A stretch of 20,650 nt of DNA from a virus. The stretch covers positions 1 through 20,650 of the IMG/VR virus record IMGVR_UViG_3300043436_001582; one strand, 5' to 3'. The position numbers were made by a program, and so were the translations under genes. The notes under the pieces were generated by a model. The model was not told the origin of the DNA. It worked only from the letters and a program-made list of their open reading frames with translations, and did no database searches. Every line of letters begins with the position of its first letter. Positions within the stretch are counted from its first letter, which is position 1. This document shows positions 8,145 through 14,180 of the stretch, piece by piece.

Positions 8145-8409
8145 AGGAGCACTCCTTATTTACATGGCGTTGAACAGTACTGACACTAACGTCATGTCCA
8201 AAAGAACGGAGAACTTTGGCAAGCCAAGAAGCACTGTACTTCTTTGCTTTACCAAGACCTGCGTCTTGACGGATACCATCTACTGCTTTATCAAGAGCCT
8301 CACGCTCTTCGGTAGAGAGGGTATTACGAACCTGCATAAATTTGCAGGAAAGTTGATTAGTTGCATCCTTAGGTGTTTGCAACGCCTCAATCAGAGAATT
8401 ATCTGACAT
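8128..8409 (-). CDS. Small helix-turn-helix-like DNA-binding protein (93 aa)
   Basis: The C-terminal half reads Y-S-A-S-W-L-A-K-V-L-R-S-F-G-H-D-V-S-V-S-T-V-Q-R-H. This has the spacing of a helix-turn-helix: first helix W-L-A-K-V-L-R, turn G-H-D-V, recognition helix S-T-V-Q-R-H. It ends in C-S-C-E-R-I-G. Small actinophage proteins with the same ending (G-H-x-V-x-x-S-T-V/I-x-x-H then C-x-C) are known to me only as putative DNA-binding proteins. The first 50 residues are helical and charged (T-E-E-R-E-A-L-D-K-A). The start has AGAGG before the ATG. A palindrome and promoter-like elements lie upstream, raising the possibility of autoregulation. A small terminase subunit is an alternative, since no other candidate is visible near the large terminase. 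Confidence 0.7.
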   Translation of the reverse strand: MSDNSLIEALQTPKDATNQLSCKFMQVRNTLSTEEREALDKAVDGIRQDAGLGKAKKYSASWLAKVLRSFGHDVSVSTVQRHVNKECSCERIG

Positions 8410-8427
8410 GGTTTCCTCTGGTGTTAA

Positions 8428-8443
8428 TCGTGTATTTACACGA
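8428..8443. promoter_or_regulatory. 16-bp palindrome, candidate operator upstream of the HTH gene
   Basis: The sequence TCGTGTATTTACACGA has 7-base inverted arms around a central TT. It lies 19 bases before the ATG of the HTH-like gene and just downstream of a possible promoter. A dimeric repressor binding here would block transcription; autoregulation by the HTH protein is inference. The same element could instead form a small RNA hairpin. Confidence 0.4.
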
Positions 8444-8455
8444 ACCGTATCACCA

Positions 8456-8485
8456 AGGATAGCAGCACCATGTTCAGGATGTCAA
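8456..8485 (-). promoter_or_regulatory. Possible sigma70-type promoter
   Basis: On the minus strand a perfect TTGACA (8485-8480) is followed after 18 bases by TATCCT (8461-8456), matching TATAAT at four of six positions. It lies in one of the few gaps between genes and points at the HTH-phosphoesterase genes. The -10 match is only partial and the spacing slightly long, so it remains a candidate. Confidence 0.35.
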
Positions 8486-8489
8486 CTAG

Positions 8490-8699
8490 TTACTTCTTCA
8501 AATGCCAATCAATGTGGTCATCAAGCCTGTCGCCAACTTTGTCAATGCTTCCCTGTACTTTGTTTAACTTTAACATCACAACGCCGTGGTCAGCATCATT
8601 CTTGTTTTTCAAAGAACGGAACTCTTTTATAGCAAGTCCTGTAAGACCACTAATTGCGCCAATAAGCGCAACGATGATGGAAGCAAGTGCTGGGTCCAT
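8490..8699 (-). CDS. Small single-span membrane protein, holin-like (69 aa)
   Basis: Residues 5-23 form a hydrophobic helix (S-I-I-V-A-L-I-G-A-I-S-G-L-T-G-L-A-I). A basic boundary follows (K-E-F-R-S-L-K-N-K-N) and then an amphipathic helix with V-D-x-x-D-type heptads ending D-D-H-I-D-W-H-L-K-K. This layout, one N-terminal transmembrane helix plus a C-terminal coiled coil, is that of XhlA/DUF2746-like small phage proteins, some of which take part in lysis. No clear Shine-Dalgarno is present. It lies two genes after the terminase and ahead of the possible promoter. The endolysin is about 4 kb away, so a lysis role is plausible but unproven. Confidence 0.65.
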   Translation of the reverse strand: MDPALASIIVALIGAISGLTGLAIKEFRSLKNKNDADHGVVMLKLNKVQGSIDKVGDRLDDHIDWHLKK

Positions 8700-8704
8700 A
8701 AGTA

Positions 8705-9202
8705 TTAATTAGTGTATCGTGCTTGACGTCTGCCGGAGCCTTCGCTGTTACCTGTGTTCTCGGCTTTATATGCTCGCTTACCAGCACCACGATATTCTTT
8801 ATCAACTTGCTCGGGCTTATCGTCTGTCCGAGTACTACCCTCTTTAAACTTTTGAGGCTTAAAGTTGTCCATAGGGTCTACGTGTTGCTCACCATCACCA
8901 ATAAGTTCACGCTCTGCGTGGACAACTGCTTGACTACCACGGCGGGATGGGACGTAGTTGGATTCATAGGAAACTTTGGGCATACGTGGTTTAGCACCTG
9001 CGTAACCACGGTTAAAGTGACCTCTACGGGATGCAAACACATTTGTAGAAAATCCATACCCTGCATAAGCAGGTGAGATTGGAAGTCCAGAAACAGTAGA
9101 AGTAATTGTAGGGATTGTTGCCCCTACTTGGGTTACATTTTCTTGCTGTTCAGAGTCCGTGGTTACTGGGGCTTCTGATGCGGCCCCACCGTCACCTTCC
9201 AT
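8705..9202 (-). CDS. Hydrophilic, probably disordered protein of unknown function (165 aa)
   Basis: The sequence is rich in Gly, Ser, Arg, Glu and Lys with no hydrophobic core of normal size. The N-terminal 40 residues are acidic and Thr/Ser-rich. The middle has an aromatic/Gly segment (I-S-P-A-Y-A-G-Y-G-F) and repeated S-R-R-G (residues about 58 and 86). The C-terminus is highly charged, with R-R-Q-A-R-Y. I recognise no domain. It follows a similar low-complexity protein by three bases and the terminase lies just upstream, so it probably belongs to the packaging/head group, for example as an internal or head-associated protein. No good ribosome binding site precedes its ATG, so the start is uncertain. 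Confidence 0.65.
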   Translation of the reverse strand: MEGDGGAASEAPVTTDSEQQENVTQVGATIPTITSTVSGLPISPAYAGYGFSTNVFASRRGHFNRGYAGAKPRMPKVSYESNYVPSRRGSQAVVHAERELIGDGEQHVDPMDNFKPQKFKEGSTRTDDKPEQVDKEYRGAGKRAYKAENTGNSEGSGRRQARYTN

Positions 9203-9205
9203 GAT

Positions 9206-9607
9206 TTAGTCAAATACGACTGTTGGGTTTGGACGGTTCATGTGTCCACCCGTGTTGTACTCATACTCAAAAGTTGGCATTCCGTCGCCAGCCATTGCAC
9301 CCTGTACGAAGTCCGAAAGAACTGTAGGGGCTTCAATCCAAGATGCAGAACCCACGTGAGCACGCTCACGCATTGTGTCCATTGCGTGCTTGTAGAAAGC
9401 CTCTGGGTTGTTATGGTTTTGACGCATTGGCGATGGTGCTGTGTCCTCATATGCACCTTGTGCAAAGTCGGCAGGAACATCAGTATCGGTTGCGACACCC
9501 TCTTCAAAACGAAGAGGACCCTTGTTCATAGGGATGCTAGGCGCAAAACTACGTTCAAATACTGGGCTGTGCTTCTCGGGAAACATCGGTGCGGGTGCTA
9601 CGTTCAC
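9206..9607 (-). CDS. Pro/Met-rich protein of unknown function (133 aa), GTG start
   Basis: The frame is open from TTG at 9619, but the better start is GTG at 9607: GGAGG lies five bases before it, and nothing suitable lies before the TTG. The product then begins M-N-V-A-P-A-P-M-F-P-E-K. It holds many Pro, Met and Asn residues, two similar segments (D-F-A-Q-G-A-Y near residue 54 and D-F-V-Q-G-A-M near 104), and a polar end N-R-P-N-P-T-V-V-F-D. The D-F-x-Q-G-A repeat suggests two copies of a short binding segment. No family is recognised. It sits between the terminase and another unusual protein of similar composition. Confidence 0.7.
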   Translation of the reverse strand: MNVAPAPMFPEKHSPVFERSFAPSIPMNKGPLRFEEGVATDTDVPADFAQGAYEDTAPSPMRQNHNNPEAFYKHAMDTMRERAHVGSASWIEAPTVLSDFVQGAMAGDGMPTFEYEYNTGGHMNRPNPTVVFD

Positions 9608-9666
9608 AAAATCCTCCAAATAGGGAGTGGTTACTTACTATCAACTTTACACTAAAACTAGGGCTT

Positions 9667-11223
9667 CTACCTGAAAAACGGATTATCAGCCACCATAATC
9701 TGAGGCATGGTGTCTTGAACCGTCATATGGCAGGCAATAGCCAATGAGTCTGGGTAGTCGTCAAAGGCTCCTTTTTCATCAGGAGCAGCCGCCAACATGT
9801 ACGGACCTTTGTATACTTTTTCAAGGTCAGCCATTTGTTGGTTAAAACGCTTCCATACTCTGTTACGGCGAGCCTTAGAGTGTCCGGGAATAATCAACTG
9901 TTCACGCTGGATTAGTTCAGTTAGGTGAACCCAGCGTTCATGCTGTGCTTTGGAGTCTGATGAAATCGCAAGAACTTCCATATCGGGCAAAAGAACTTGA
10001 AGTCTTTCTGCCACGGCACCACCGACACCTTGAGCGTCTACACCAATGCGGAGTACGTCATAGTTGCGGATAAAGTCAATAATCTGGAAATACTGAGATT
10101 CCCATTCTTCGTTGTTAATCTCAAGCCAGTTAAGGATGCGGTGTTCATAAAAACCAAAAGGGTCCGGATGGTCCCAATCAACCCAAACGGCTGTGGCTAC
10201 AGTTGAGTCATTAGCACGAGCGACGTCAATCCCAATAACAACGGGGGTACGCCACCATTGTTTAACAAGACCCATAGAAGGGTCGTACATGCGTTCCATG
10301 CGCTCTTCGGTAACAAACATACCTTTTTCAAGAACCCATTTATTGCAATAAGACATTTGAAATTCATCTGAGTCTTCCCCAATTCTTAGTTTTTCTTTAG
10401 AAATGAACTTAGCGTAGTTAGCATTGTACTTAGCGGCTGTTCGCCAATCGTACTCAAAGTGGCAATGCCGTCTGTTTCTACCATTAACCATTCGCCTTTT
10501 ATTGAATTGAATGGCTTTGTAGAAGTAACACTTATTACGGGTAGCCGTACCTGTCAAACAAATAGAGCCGTTGTTGAACGCCAACATGGGCTTGATTGAT
10601 TTGGTAATCATAAACTCGTCGGCTTCCTGAGCCTCGTCAATAAGAACGAAGTGGTAAGTTTTAGACTCAATCTTTGCCTTGGGGTTACAAGTCTGCATAC
10701 GACATAGTGAGCCAGAGTGCTTCAAAGTAATAATGCGACCCTTACCACGTGTACCACCTGATGTTGCTTTGTCATCAATCTCGGGGTCAAGTAGGAACTC
10801 AAGTGCGTGGTCACTTGTAAGTTTAGAAACAATACGACTAAACACGGTGTCGGCTTGGTCTTCGGTAGGTGCAAAAACACCAATCCAAAATCCCTTTTCA
10901 AACTTCTCAAGCCATGTTGGGTACACTTTTGCCAACTTGGGCAAGATAACCATCATTGCGGCACAGACATTGGAAAGCACTTCAGACTTACCTGACTGGC
11001 GAGTAGCCACAACTGTCATCTCTTCACCGTCACCTAAAACGATGGATTCAATTATGCGGTAAGCAATAGGAACCTGATAGGGAAACAACTCTACGTCACA
11101 GAATTCTTCTGTAAAAACAATTAGTCTTTTTACAAGATTGTCTAAGAATTCAGCAGAGGTTTCATCTAACTCCTCTACGACTTCCTCGTCTATCATTTCA
11201 TTTTGTTGTTCTTCTGTTATCAC
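9667..11223 (-). CDS. terL: Terminase large subunit (518 aa)
   Basis: This is the ATPase/nuclease motor that cuts and packages phage DNA through the portal. The ATPase part shows Walker A T-R-Q-S-G-K-S-E (residues 74-81), Walker B V-L-I-D-E-A (193-198) and a coupling motif L-T-G-T-A-T (223-228). The RNase H-like nuclease part shows G-I-D-V-A (D333), G-V-D-A-Q-G (D396) and a final acidic cluster D-D-Y-P-D-S near 488-493. Length is typical. The N-terminal 25 residues are very acidic. The start is uncertain: GTG at 11223 and ATG at 11196 are both in frame and neither has a clear Shine-Dalgarno, which is odd for an essential gene. Two hairpins lie immediately upstream. No small subunit is evident directly beside it. 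Confidence 0.93.
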   Translation of the reverse strand: MITEEQQNEMIDEEVVEELDETSAEFLDNLVKRLIVFTEEFCDVELFPYQVPIAYRIIESIVLGDGEEMTVVATRQSGKSEVLSNVCAAMMVILPKLAKVYPTWLEKFEKGFWIGVFAPTEDQADTVFSRIVSKLTSDHALEFLLDPEIDDKATSGGTRGKGRIITLKHSGSLCRMQTCNPKAKIESKTYHFVLIDEAQEADEFMITKSIKPMLAFNNGSICLTGTATRNKCYFYKAIQFNKRRMVNGRNRRHCHFEYDWRTAAKYNANYAKFISKEKLRIGEDSDEFQMSYCNKWVLEKGMFVTEERMERMYDPSMGLVKQWWRTPVVIGIDVARANDSTVATAVWVDWDHPDPFGFYEHRILNWLEINNEEWESQYFQIIDFIRNYDVLRIGVDAQGVGGAVAERLQVLLPDMEVLAISSDSKAQHERWVHLTELIQREQLIIPGHSKARRNRVWKRFNQQMADLEKVYKGPYMLAAAPDEKGAFDDYPDSLAIACHMTVQDTMPQIMVADNPFFR

Positions 11224-11246
11224 GTAACCATGATACTAGAGAAAAT

Positions 11247-11290
11247 GGCAGGTACTCAAGAGGAATGTTGGAAAAACTTGAGTACCTGCC
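11247..11290 (-). repeat. Perfect 14-bp inverted repeat (hairpin 1) upstream of the terminase
   Basis: Arms 11247-11260 and 11277-11290 are perfectly complementary (GGCAGGTACTCAAG) around a 16-base loop. In the minus-strand RNA the stem is followed by AUUUUCUCU, a weak U-rich tract, so partial termination is possible. It ends 23 bases before the terminase start, leaving no room for a new promoter after it. RNA processing, a translation-control leader or a packaging recognition site are alternatives. Confidence 0.7.
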
Positions 11291-11292
11291 AA

Positions 11293-11329
11293 GCCAAGCC
11301 TAGTGGAAAGGAGGAAACACTAGGCTGGC
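11293..11329 (-). repeat. Second hairpin with anti-Shine-Dalgarno-like loop
   Basis: Arms 11297-11305 and 11318-11326 (AGCCTAGTG and CACTAGGCT) pair perfectly, extended by GCC/GGC across one bulged base at 11296. The 12-base loop at 11306-11317 reads UUUCCUCCUUUC in minus-strand RNA. This contains CCUCCUUUC, the same as the 3' tail of bacterial 16S rRNA. The plus-strand version, GAAAGGAGG, is a full Shine-Dalgarno. It lies two bases from hairpin 1, in the gap before the terminase. Confidence 0.6.
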
Positions 11330-11333
11330 AAAC

Positions 11334-11561
11334 CTATTTAGTAACTTCTCTATTAGATAGTTCTTCCCACATAAGGGTTAAGGCTTCAATGTATTCATTG
11401 ATAAGTTCTGATGAACCACCACGAAAACGCCAATCATCATACGCTCTATGGAAGTTCATAAGAGAAGTATCCATCCATAAGATGATTTCATCATTAGCCA
11501 TTCGTTGGATACGCTGAGGCACAATCTTAGTTGTTGTTTTTTCTTTTGTCCAAAAAGCCAT
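11334..11561 (-). CDS. Small protein upstream of the terminase (75 aa), unknown
   Basis: The product begins M-A-F-W-T-K-E-K-T-T-T-K and is mainly helical, with R-I-Q-R-M-A-N-D-E-I-I-L-W near residue 17, F-H-R-A-Y-D-D-W-R-F-R near 37, and an acidic helix E-Y-I-E-A-L-T-L-M-W-E-E-L. It lacks cysteines and membrane segments. Its ATG overlaps the stop of the membrane-protein gene (TAATG), so it is translationally coupled to it. A small helical protein directly before the large terminase could be a small terminase subunit, but it is shorter than usual and no DNA-binding motif is clear. Function otherwise unknown. Confidence 0.65.
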   Translation of the reverse strand: MAFWTKEKTTTKIVPQRIQRMANDEIILWMDTSLMNFHRAYDDWRFRGGSSELINEYIEALTLMWEELSNREVTK

Positions 11562-11992
11562 TACTTATTCCTAATACTTTCAGATTGTTCTCTGATTTGA
11601 CGTGGAGTCAAGTCTAAGAACCTACCTTGGATTGCTGCCAAGGAGCCTTCTAAATCATTATGGTACTTCTGTTCTTGGCAGATACCTACCTGAAAAGACC
11701 TTTTCCACAAACTAATCTGAACACCCTTACCTTTAAACCAAGGGTCAGAAATGGTGTGCATAAAACCACTACCAATACGGAACTTCTGAATGTTGTCGTA
11801 GTCCCGACTAATCCAGTAAATAGGACCGACTACTTGGAGAATGTTAAGAGTATTGCGAAAAGTAAAATAAGCAAAAATGGAGATAGGAATAAGAGCATAA
11901 AAACTTACTGCTAACGCTACTGTAGAAATCCAAAGACCGATTAAAGGCCAATAATAAAAGGTTTTAGGAATTGAAAACCGATGTGTCGCCAT
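11561..11992 (-). CDS. Membrane protein with two N-terminal transmembrane helices (143 aa)
   Basis: Residues about 13-33 and 33-60 are strongly hydrophobic (Y-W-P-L-I-G-L-W-I-S-T-V-A-L-A-V and Y-A-L-I-P-I-S-I-F-A-Y). A soluble C-terminal part of about 80 residues follows, with W-F-K-G-K-G-V-Q-I-S-L-W-K-R and a charged end L-T-P-R-Q-I-R-E-Q-S-E. I know no family for it. It overlaps the 3' end of the KTSC gene by 29 bases and lies two genes after the endolysin, so a holin or other lysis role is possible. The large cytoplasmic-type tail is unusual for a simple holin; a membrane-anchored superinfection factor is another option. Confidence 0.65.
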   Translation of the reverse strand: MATHRFSIPKTFYYWPLIGLWISTVALAVSFYALIPISIFAYFTFRNTLNILQVVGPIYWISRDYDNIQKFRIGSGFMHTISDPWFKGKGVQISLWKRSFQVGICQEQKYHNDLEGSLAAIQGRFLDLTPRQIREQSESIRNK

Positions 11993-12458
11993 TTAAGTTA
12001 GACCTACTTCTATCCAGATAATTGTCCAAGGTGTTGTTAATAAAACGACCTTTTGATGTAGACCTAGCAAAGTCTTCATACACATTAAAAGGCACGTTAA
12101 AGTAAGCATACACGTCATTACGCTTTTGAAACATAACATATACAGTTCCCAAACCGGGAGCAAGTCTGTTCAAACCTTCTGGGTTGTCAGGTTTAAATAA
12201 ATGCTTGATAACACGAGTACTAAACTTTGGACCAAATCCATAGTTTGACCCGTCTCGTTTGTCTTCAAGAGGGTAGACATCTTCAGGACGTGTTAGTTGA
12301 TTGTACTCAATGTCAGAGTCAAGGCGACCTTCCTCAAACTCTTCATATTGTTTACCTGTAAGCCAACCGTCTTCACTGGGTTCCTCATTAGAGATATCTT
12401 CCCAGTTTCTATTTAAACGTCTACGACCTGCGTCGCCTAATCCTCGTTTTGGTGCCAT
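11964..12458 (-). CDS. KTSC-domain protein (164 aa)
   Basis: Residues about 80-147 match the KTSC domain pattern: S-T-R-V-I near the start, then V-Y-V-M-F-Q-K-R-N-D-V-Y-A-Y-F-N-V-P, V-Y-E-D-F-A-R-S-T-S-K-G-R-F-I-N. The conserved Y-x-Y-F-x-V-P and S-K-G-x-x-x-N are both present. The domain occurs in phage and bacterial proteins, including beside lysyl-tRNA synthetase domains, with poorly known function. The N-terminal 60 residues are basic, then very acidic, and probably flexible. The gene lies between the endolysin and a membrane-protein gene and overlaps the latter by 29 bases. In phages this small domain may be a structural or regulatory module; that is inference. Confidence 0.75.
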   Translation of the reverse strand: MAPKRGLGDAGRRRLNRNWEDISNEEPSEDGWLTGKQYEEFEEGRLDSDIEYNQLTRPEDVYPLEDKRDGSNYGFGPKFSTRVIKHLFKPDNPEGLNRLAPGLGTVYVMFQKRNDVYAYFNVPFNVYEDFARSTSKGRFINNTLDNYLDRSRSNLNGDTSVFNS

Positions 12459-12472
12459 TAAAGTATTCTAGC

Positions 12473-13000
12473 CTACTCAGGCTTAGGGAGTGCTCGCCAT
12501 GCTGCTTCAAACTTTGCAGCATCCTTAGCCATCTCTGGAGAAAGTTCTAAATGCAACCACTTCCCGCCAAAACTTCCAGCGTTATCGGACTCACTAAAAA
12601 TCTTTACCCCAGCCTCATTTTCCCCACGACTGCACCTGAAACCTCTTCCATAGCCCTGATTCTTGTCTTTGGGGTTTGCGTCAAATGCGTAGTCGTGAAT
12701 CTCTTCAATGCCAAGTTCTTTGGTGTACTTGATAAACCAGTTCCACATAGCAACGCCAACCTTGCGGTCTTTGTAACCAATGTCGCATGCGGCTCCCGTG
12801 GCGTGAACGCTCAGGTACTTTTCCATACCGGGGTCGCCAATCTTCTTGCCAGCAGTCTTAGAATTTCGCATCAATCGTGGAGAATAAATCCCCATATTGG
12901 AAGTTTTCCAACGCTTCCCACAAAGTTCAACAAGTTTTTCAGTCCCGGGCTGTGCGCCTTTTCCGTCAAAACTTGGATAATAACTGTATTTACGAGGCAT
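12473..13000 (-). CDS. Peptidase M15-like endolysin (175 aa)
   Basis: This is a predicted zinc L,D/D-Ala-type carboxypeptidase that cuts peptidoglycan crosslinks at lysis. The zinc-site pattern is visible: S-V-H-A-T-G-A-A-C-D (H66 and D73) and W-L-H-L-E (H150, E152). These correspond to S-x-H-x-x-G-x-A-x-D and W-x-H-x-E of the family. A region with G-Y-G-R-G-F-R lies between. There is no separate cell wall-binding domain and no signal peptide, so release would need a holin, and three small membrane proteins in the window are candidates. A strong AAGGAG site lies 7 bases before the ATG. It could also act as a virion-associated lysin, since tail genes lie upstream. Confidence 0.85.
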   Translation of the reverse strand: MPRKYSYYPSFDGKGAQPGTEKLVELCGKRWKTSNMGIYSPRLMRNSKTAGKKIGDPGMEKYLSVHATGAACDIGYKDRKVGVAMWNWFIKYTKELGIEEIHDYAFDANPKDKNQGYGRGFRCSRGENEAGVKIFSESDNAGSFGGKWLHLELSPEMAKDAAKFEAAWRALPKPE

Positions 13001-13059
13001 TAATTGCTCCTTGAAAGTGTCTTGCCTACATTTTATCAGACTAGATTATGTAGAGATAG

Positions 13060-13302
13060 TCACCATTTACCGACTGGGCAAGAAGCATGTTCTAAACCTG
13101 CCTTAACGGGCATGAAACATCCACACTTACTGCACTGGCTAGTTGGTAAATAGTGAGGACAAGACTCACAGATGGCTAAACGTTCAGCCTTTAATGCTGG
13201 TTCTGCTTGTGGTGTATCAGGGTTAAACAAGGCTGTAGGGGTAACAATGCCTGCTTGTTGTTTGGCTAGGTTCTTAGCCTTCCATTCTTGCCAAGGATTC
13301 AT
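13060..13302 (-). CDS. Small zinc-binding protein with four-cysteine cluster (80 aa)
   Basis: The first 35 residues are helical (W-Q-E-W-K-A-K-N-L-A-K-Q). The rest holds R-L-A-I-C-E-S-C-P-H-Y and then Q-C-S-K-C-G-C-F-M-P-V-K, ending A-S-C-P-V-G-K-W. The C-x-x-C...C-x-x-C-G-C pattern is a small zinc-ribbon-like site. Proteins of this form (C-x-x-C-P, C-G-C-F-M-x-K, C-P-x-x-K-W) recur in tailed phages of aquatic bacteria as uncharacterised genes. It overlaps the gene before it by four bases (ATGA) and precedes the endolysin by 59 bases. Nucleic-acid binding is possible but not shown. Confidence 0.75.
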   Translation of the reverse strand: MNPWQEWKAKNLAKQQAGIVTPTALFNPDTPQAEPALKAERLAICESCPHYLPTSQCSKCGCFMPVKAGLEHASCPVGKW

Positions 13303-13484
13303 GGCCTAACAAACCCTTCACCGTTCCAAAGCAACCCTTCTTCAATTCTTTCCTCTGTTCGGATAAAGATAGGGGAAGACGAGTATATGGCTTCTAGTTT
13401 TTCAGCCATTGGTAGTTGTGATGGGAAAGTAATATTGCTGGCTACTTCTCCATCAATAATAATTGCAAAATTAATAATTTCCAT
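13299..13484 (-). CDS. Small phage protein of unknown function (61 aa)
   Basis: The sequence opens with a hydrophobic beta-like part (I-I-N-F-A-I-I-I-D-G-E-V-A-S-N-I) and ends E-G-L-L-W-N-G-E-G-F-V-R-P. The I-D-G-x-V start and the W-x-G-x-x-F-x-x-P end match a small family seen in T4-like and cyanophage genomes near tail genes, known to me only as hypothetical. The ribosome binding site AAAGGA is good. The stop overlaps the next start in an ATGA. The pair with the zinc protein forms a coupled unit. Confidence 0.7.
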   Translation of the reverse strand: MEIINFAIIIDGEVASNITFPSQLPMAEKLEAIYSSSPIFIRTEERIEEGLLWNGEGFVRP

Positions 13485-13496
13485 AATTTCCTTTAA

Positions 13497-14177
13497 CTAA
13501 AAACAGAGCGACAAGGTTGTGCCTATGGCTGCGCCACAAGTCCAGAATTGAGTCCAACAGGTACTATCGTTGTATGCGTAGCATTCTTCAGGAGCACCAC
13601 CGATACTACCAGCACTAAAAACTCCAGTATAGAAAACGCCGTTGAAAACAAAGTTTGTTGAACTCAAATAGTTGCAAGTTATGTTTGTCCAACAAGCACT
13701 ACCAACAGCGCCACAATCAGGTGATGAAGTCCACGCTGTATAATCATACTGTGTACCACATGCTGTCCCACTTTTAGGTGTAAAAGTGTAAACGATACGA
13801 GATTCTCTTGCACTACAAGAGAATCGGTATTCATAAGCACCTGTTGCTGCGTTGTAACAGTTCGTGTCGTATTTATTGCAGTCAGGGCTAGAAACAGTAG
13901 AGCCAGCAACATCATAAGATGGGCAACCATCTTTTGTGTAGCGAGTAGGAATCTGGTAGGTGCGGTTTCCACATGACCCTGAGTACACAGCACTTAAAGT
14001 AGTCGTTCCCCAGTCACGACCACCAGCGTCATGTCTACGGCAATCAGTCCATGCCCGTGACCATGTTCCGTCTTTTTTAGCCCACACACTTTTAGCGTAG
14101 AGCCAGTTTCCCCCTGATTTACCATAGGCAGCGGACGCATTTTTCCATACGCCTCCATCTTTTCCCTGTAAAGGCAT
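13497..14177 (-). CDS. Cysteine-rich tail-associated protein (226 aa, 14 Cys)
   Basis: The N-terminal 45 residues contain a motif I associate with phage tail proteins: W-K-N-A-S-A-A-Y-G-K-S-G-G-N-W and V-W-A-K-K-D-G-T-W-S-R-A-W. The remaining 180 residues carry all 14 cysteines, with many Tyr, Thr, Ser and Asn, and very few charged groups. Repeated themes are D-C-N-K, N-C-Y-N, P-D-C, A-C-W-T and C-Y-A-Y. Such a composition suggests an extracellular, disulphide-stabilised beta domain, unusual for a bacteriophage protein made in the cytoplasm. It lies three bases after the OB-fold gene, so it is likely part of the same tail or fibre assembly. No enzyme motif seen. Receptor binding is inference. 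Confidence 0.7.
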   Translation of the reverse strand: MPLQGKDGGVWKNASAAYGKSGGNWLYAKSVWAKKDGTWSRAWTDCRRHDAGGRDWGTTTLSAVYSGSCGNRTYQIPTRYTKDGCPSYDVAGSTVSSPDCNKYDTNCYNAATGAYEYRFSCSARESRIVYTFTPKSGTACGTQYDYTAWTSSPDCGAVGSACWTNITCNYLSSTNFVFNGVFYTGVFSAGSIGGAPEECYAYNDSTCWTQFWTCGAAIGTTLSLCF

Positions 14178-14180
14178 GTC

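Noticed and set aside
11203-11517. Plus-strand frame using the GAAAGGAGG sequence as ribosome binding site
   Set aside because: No start codon follows at suitable distance and the rest of the frame overlaps a minus-strand gene.
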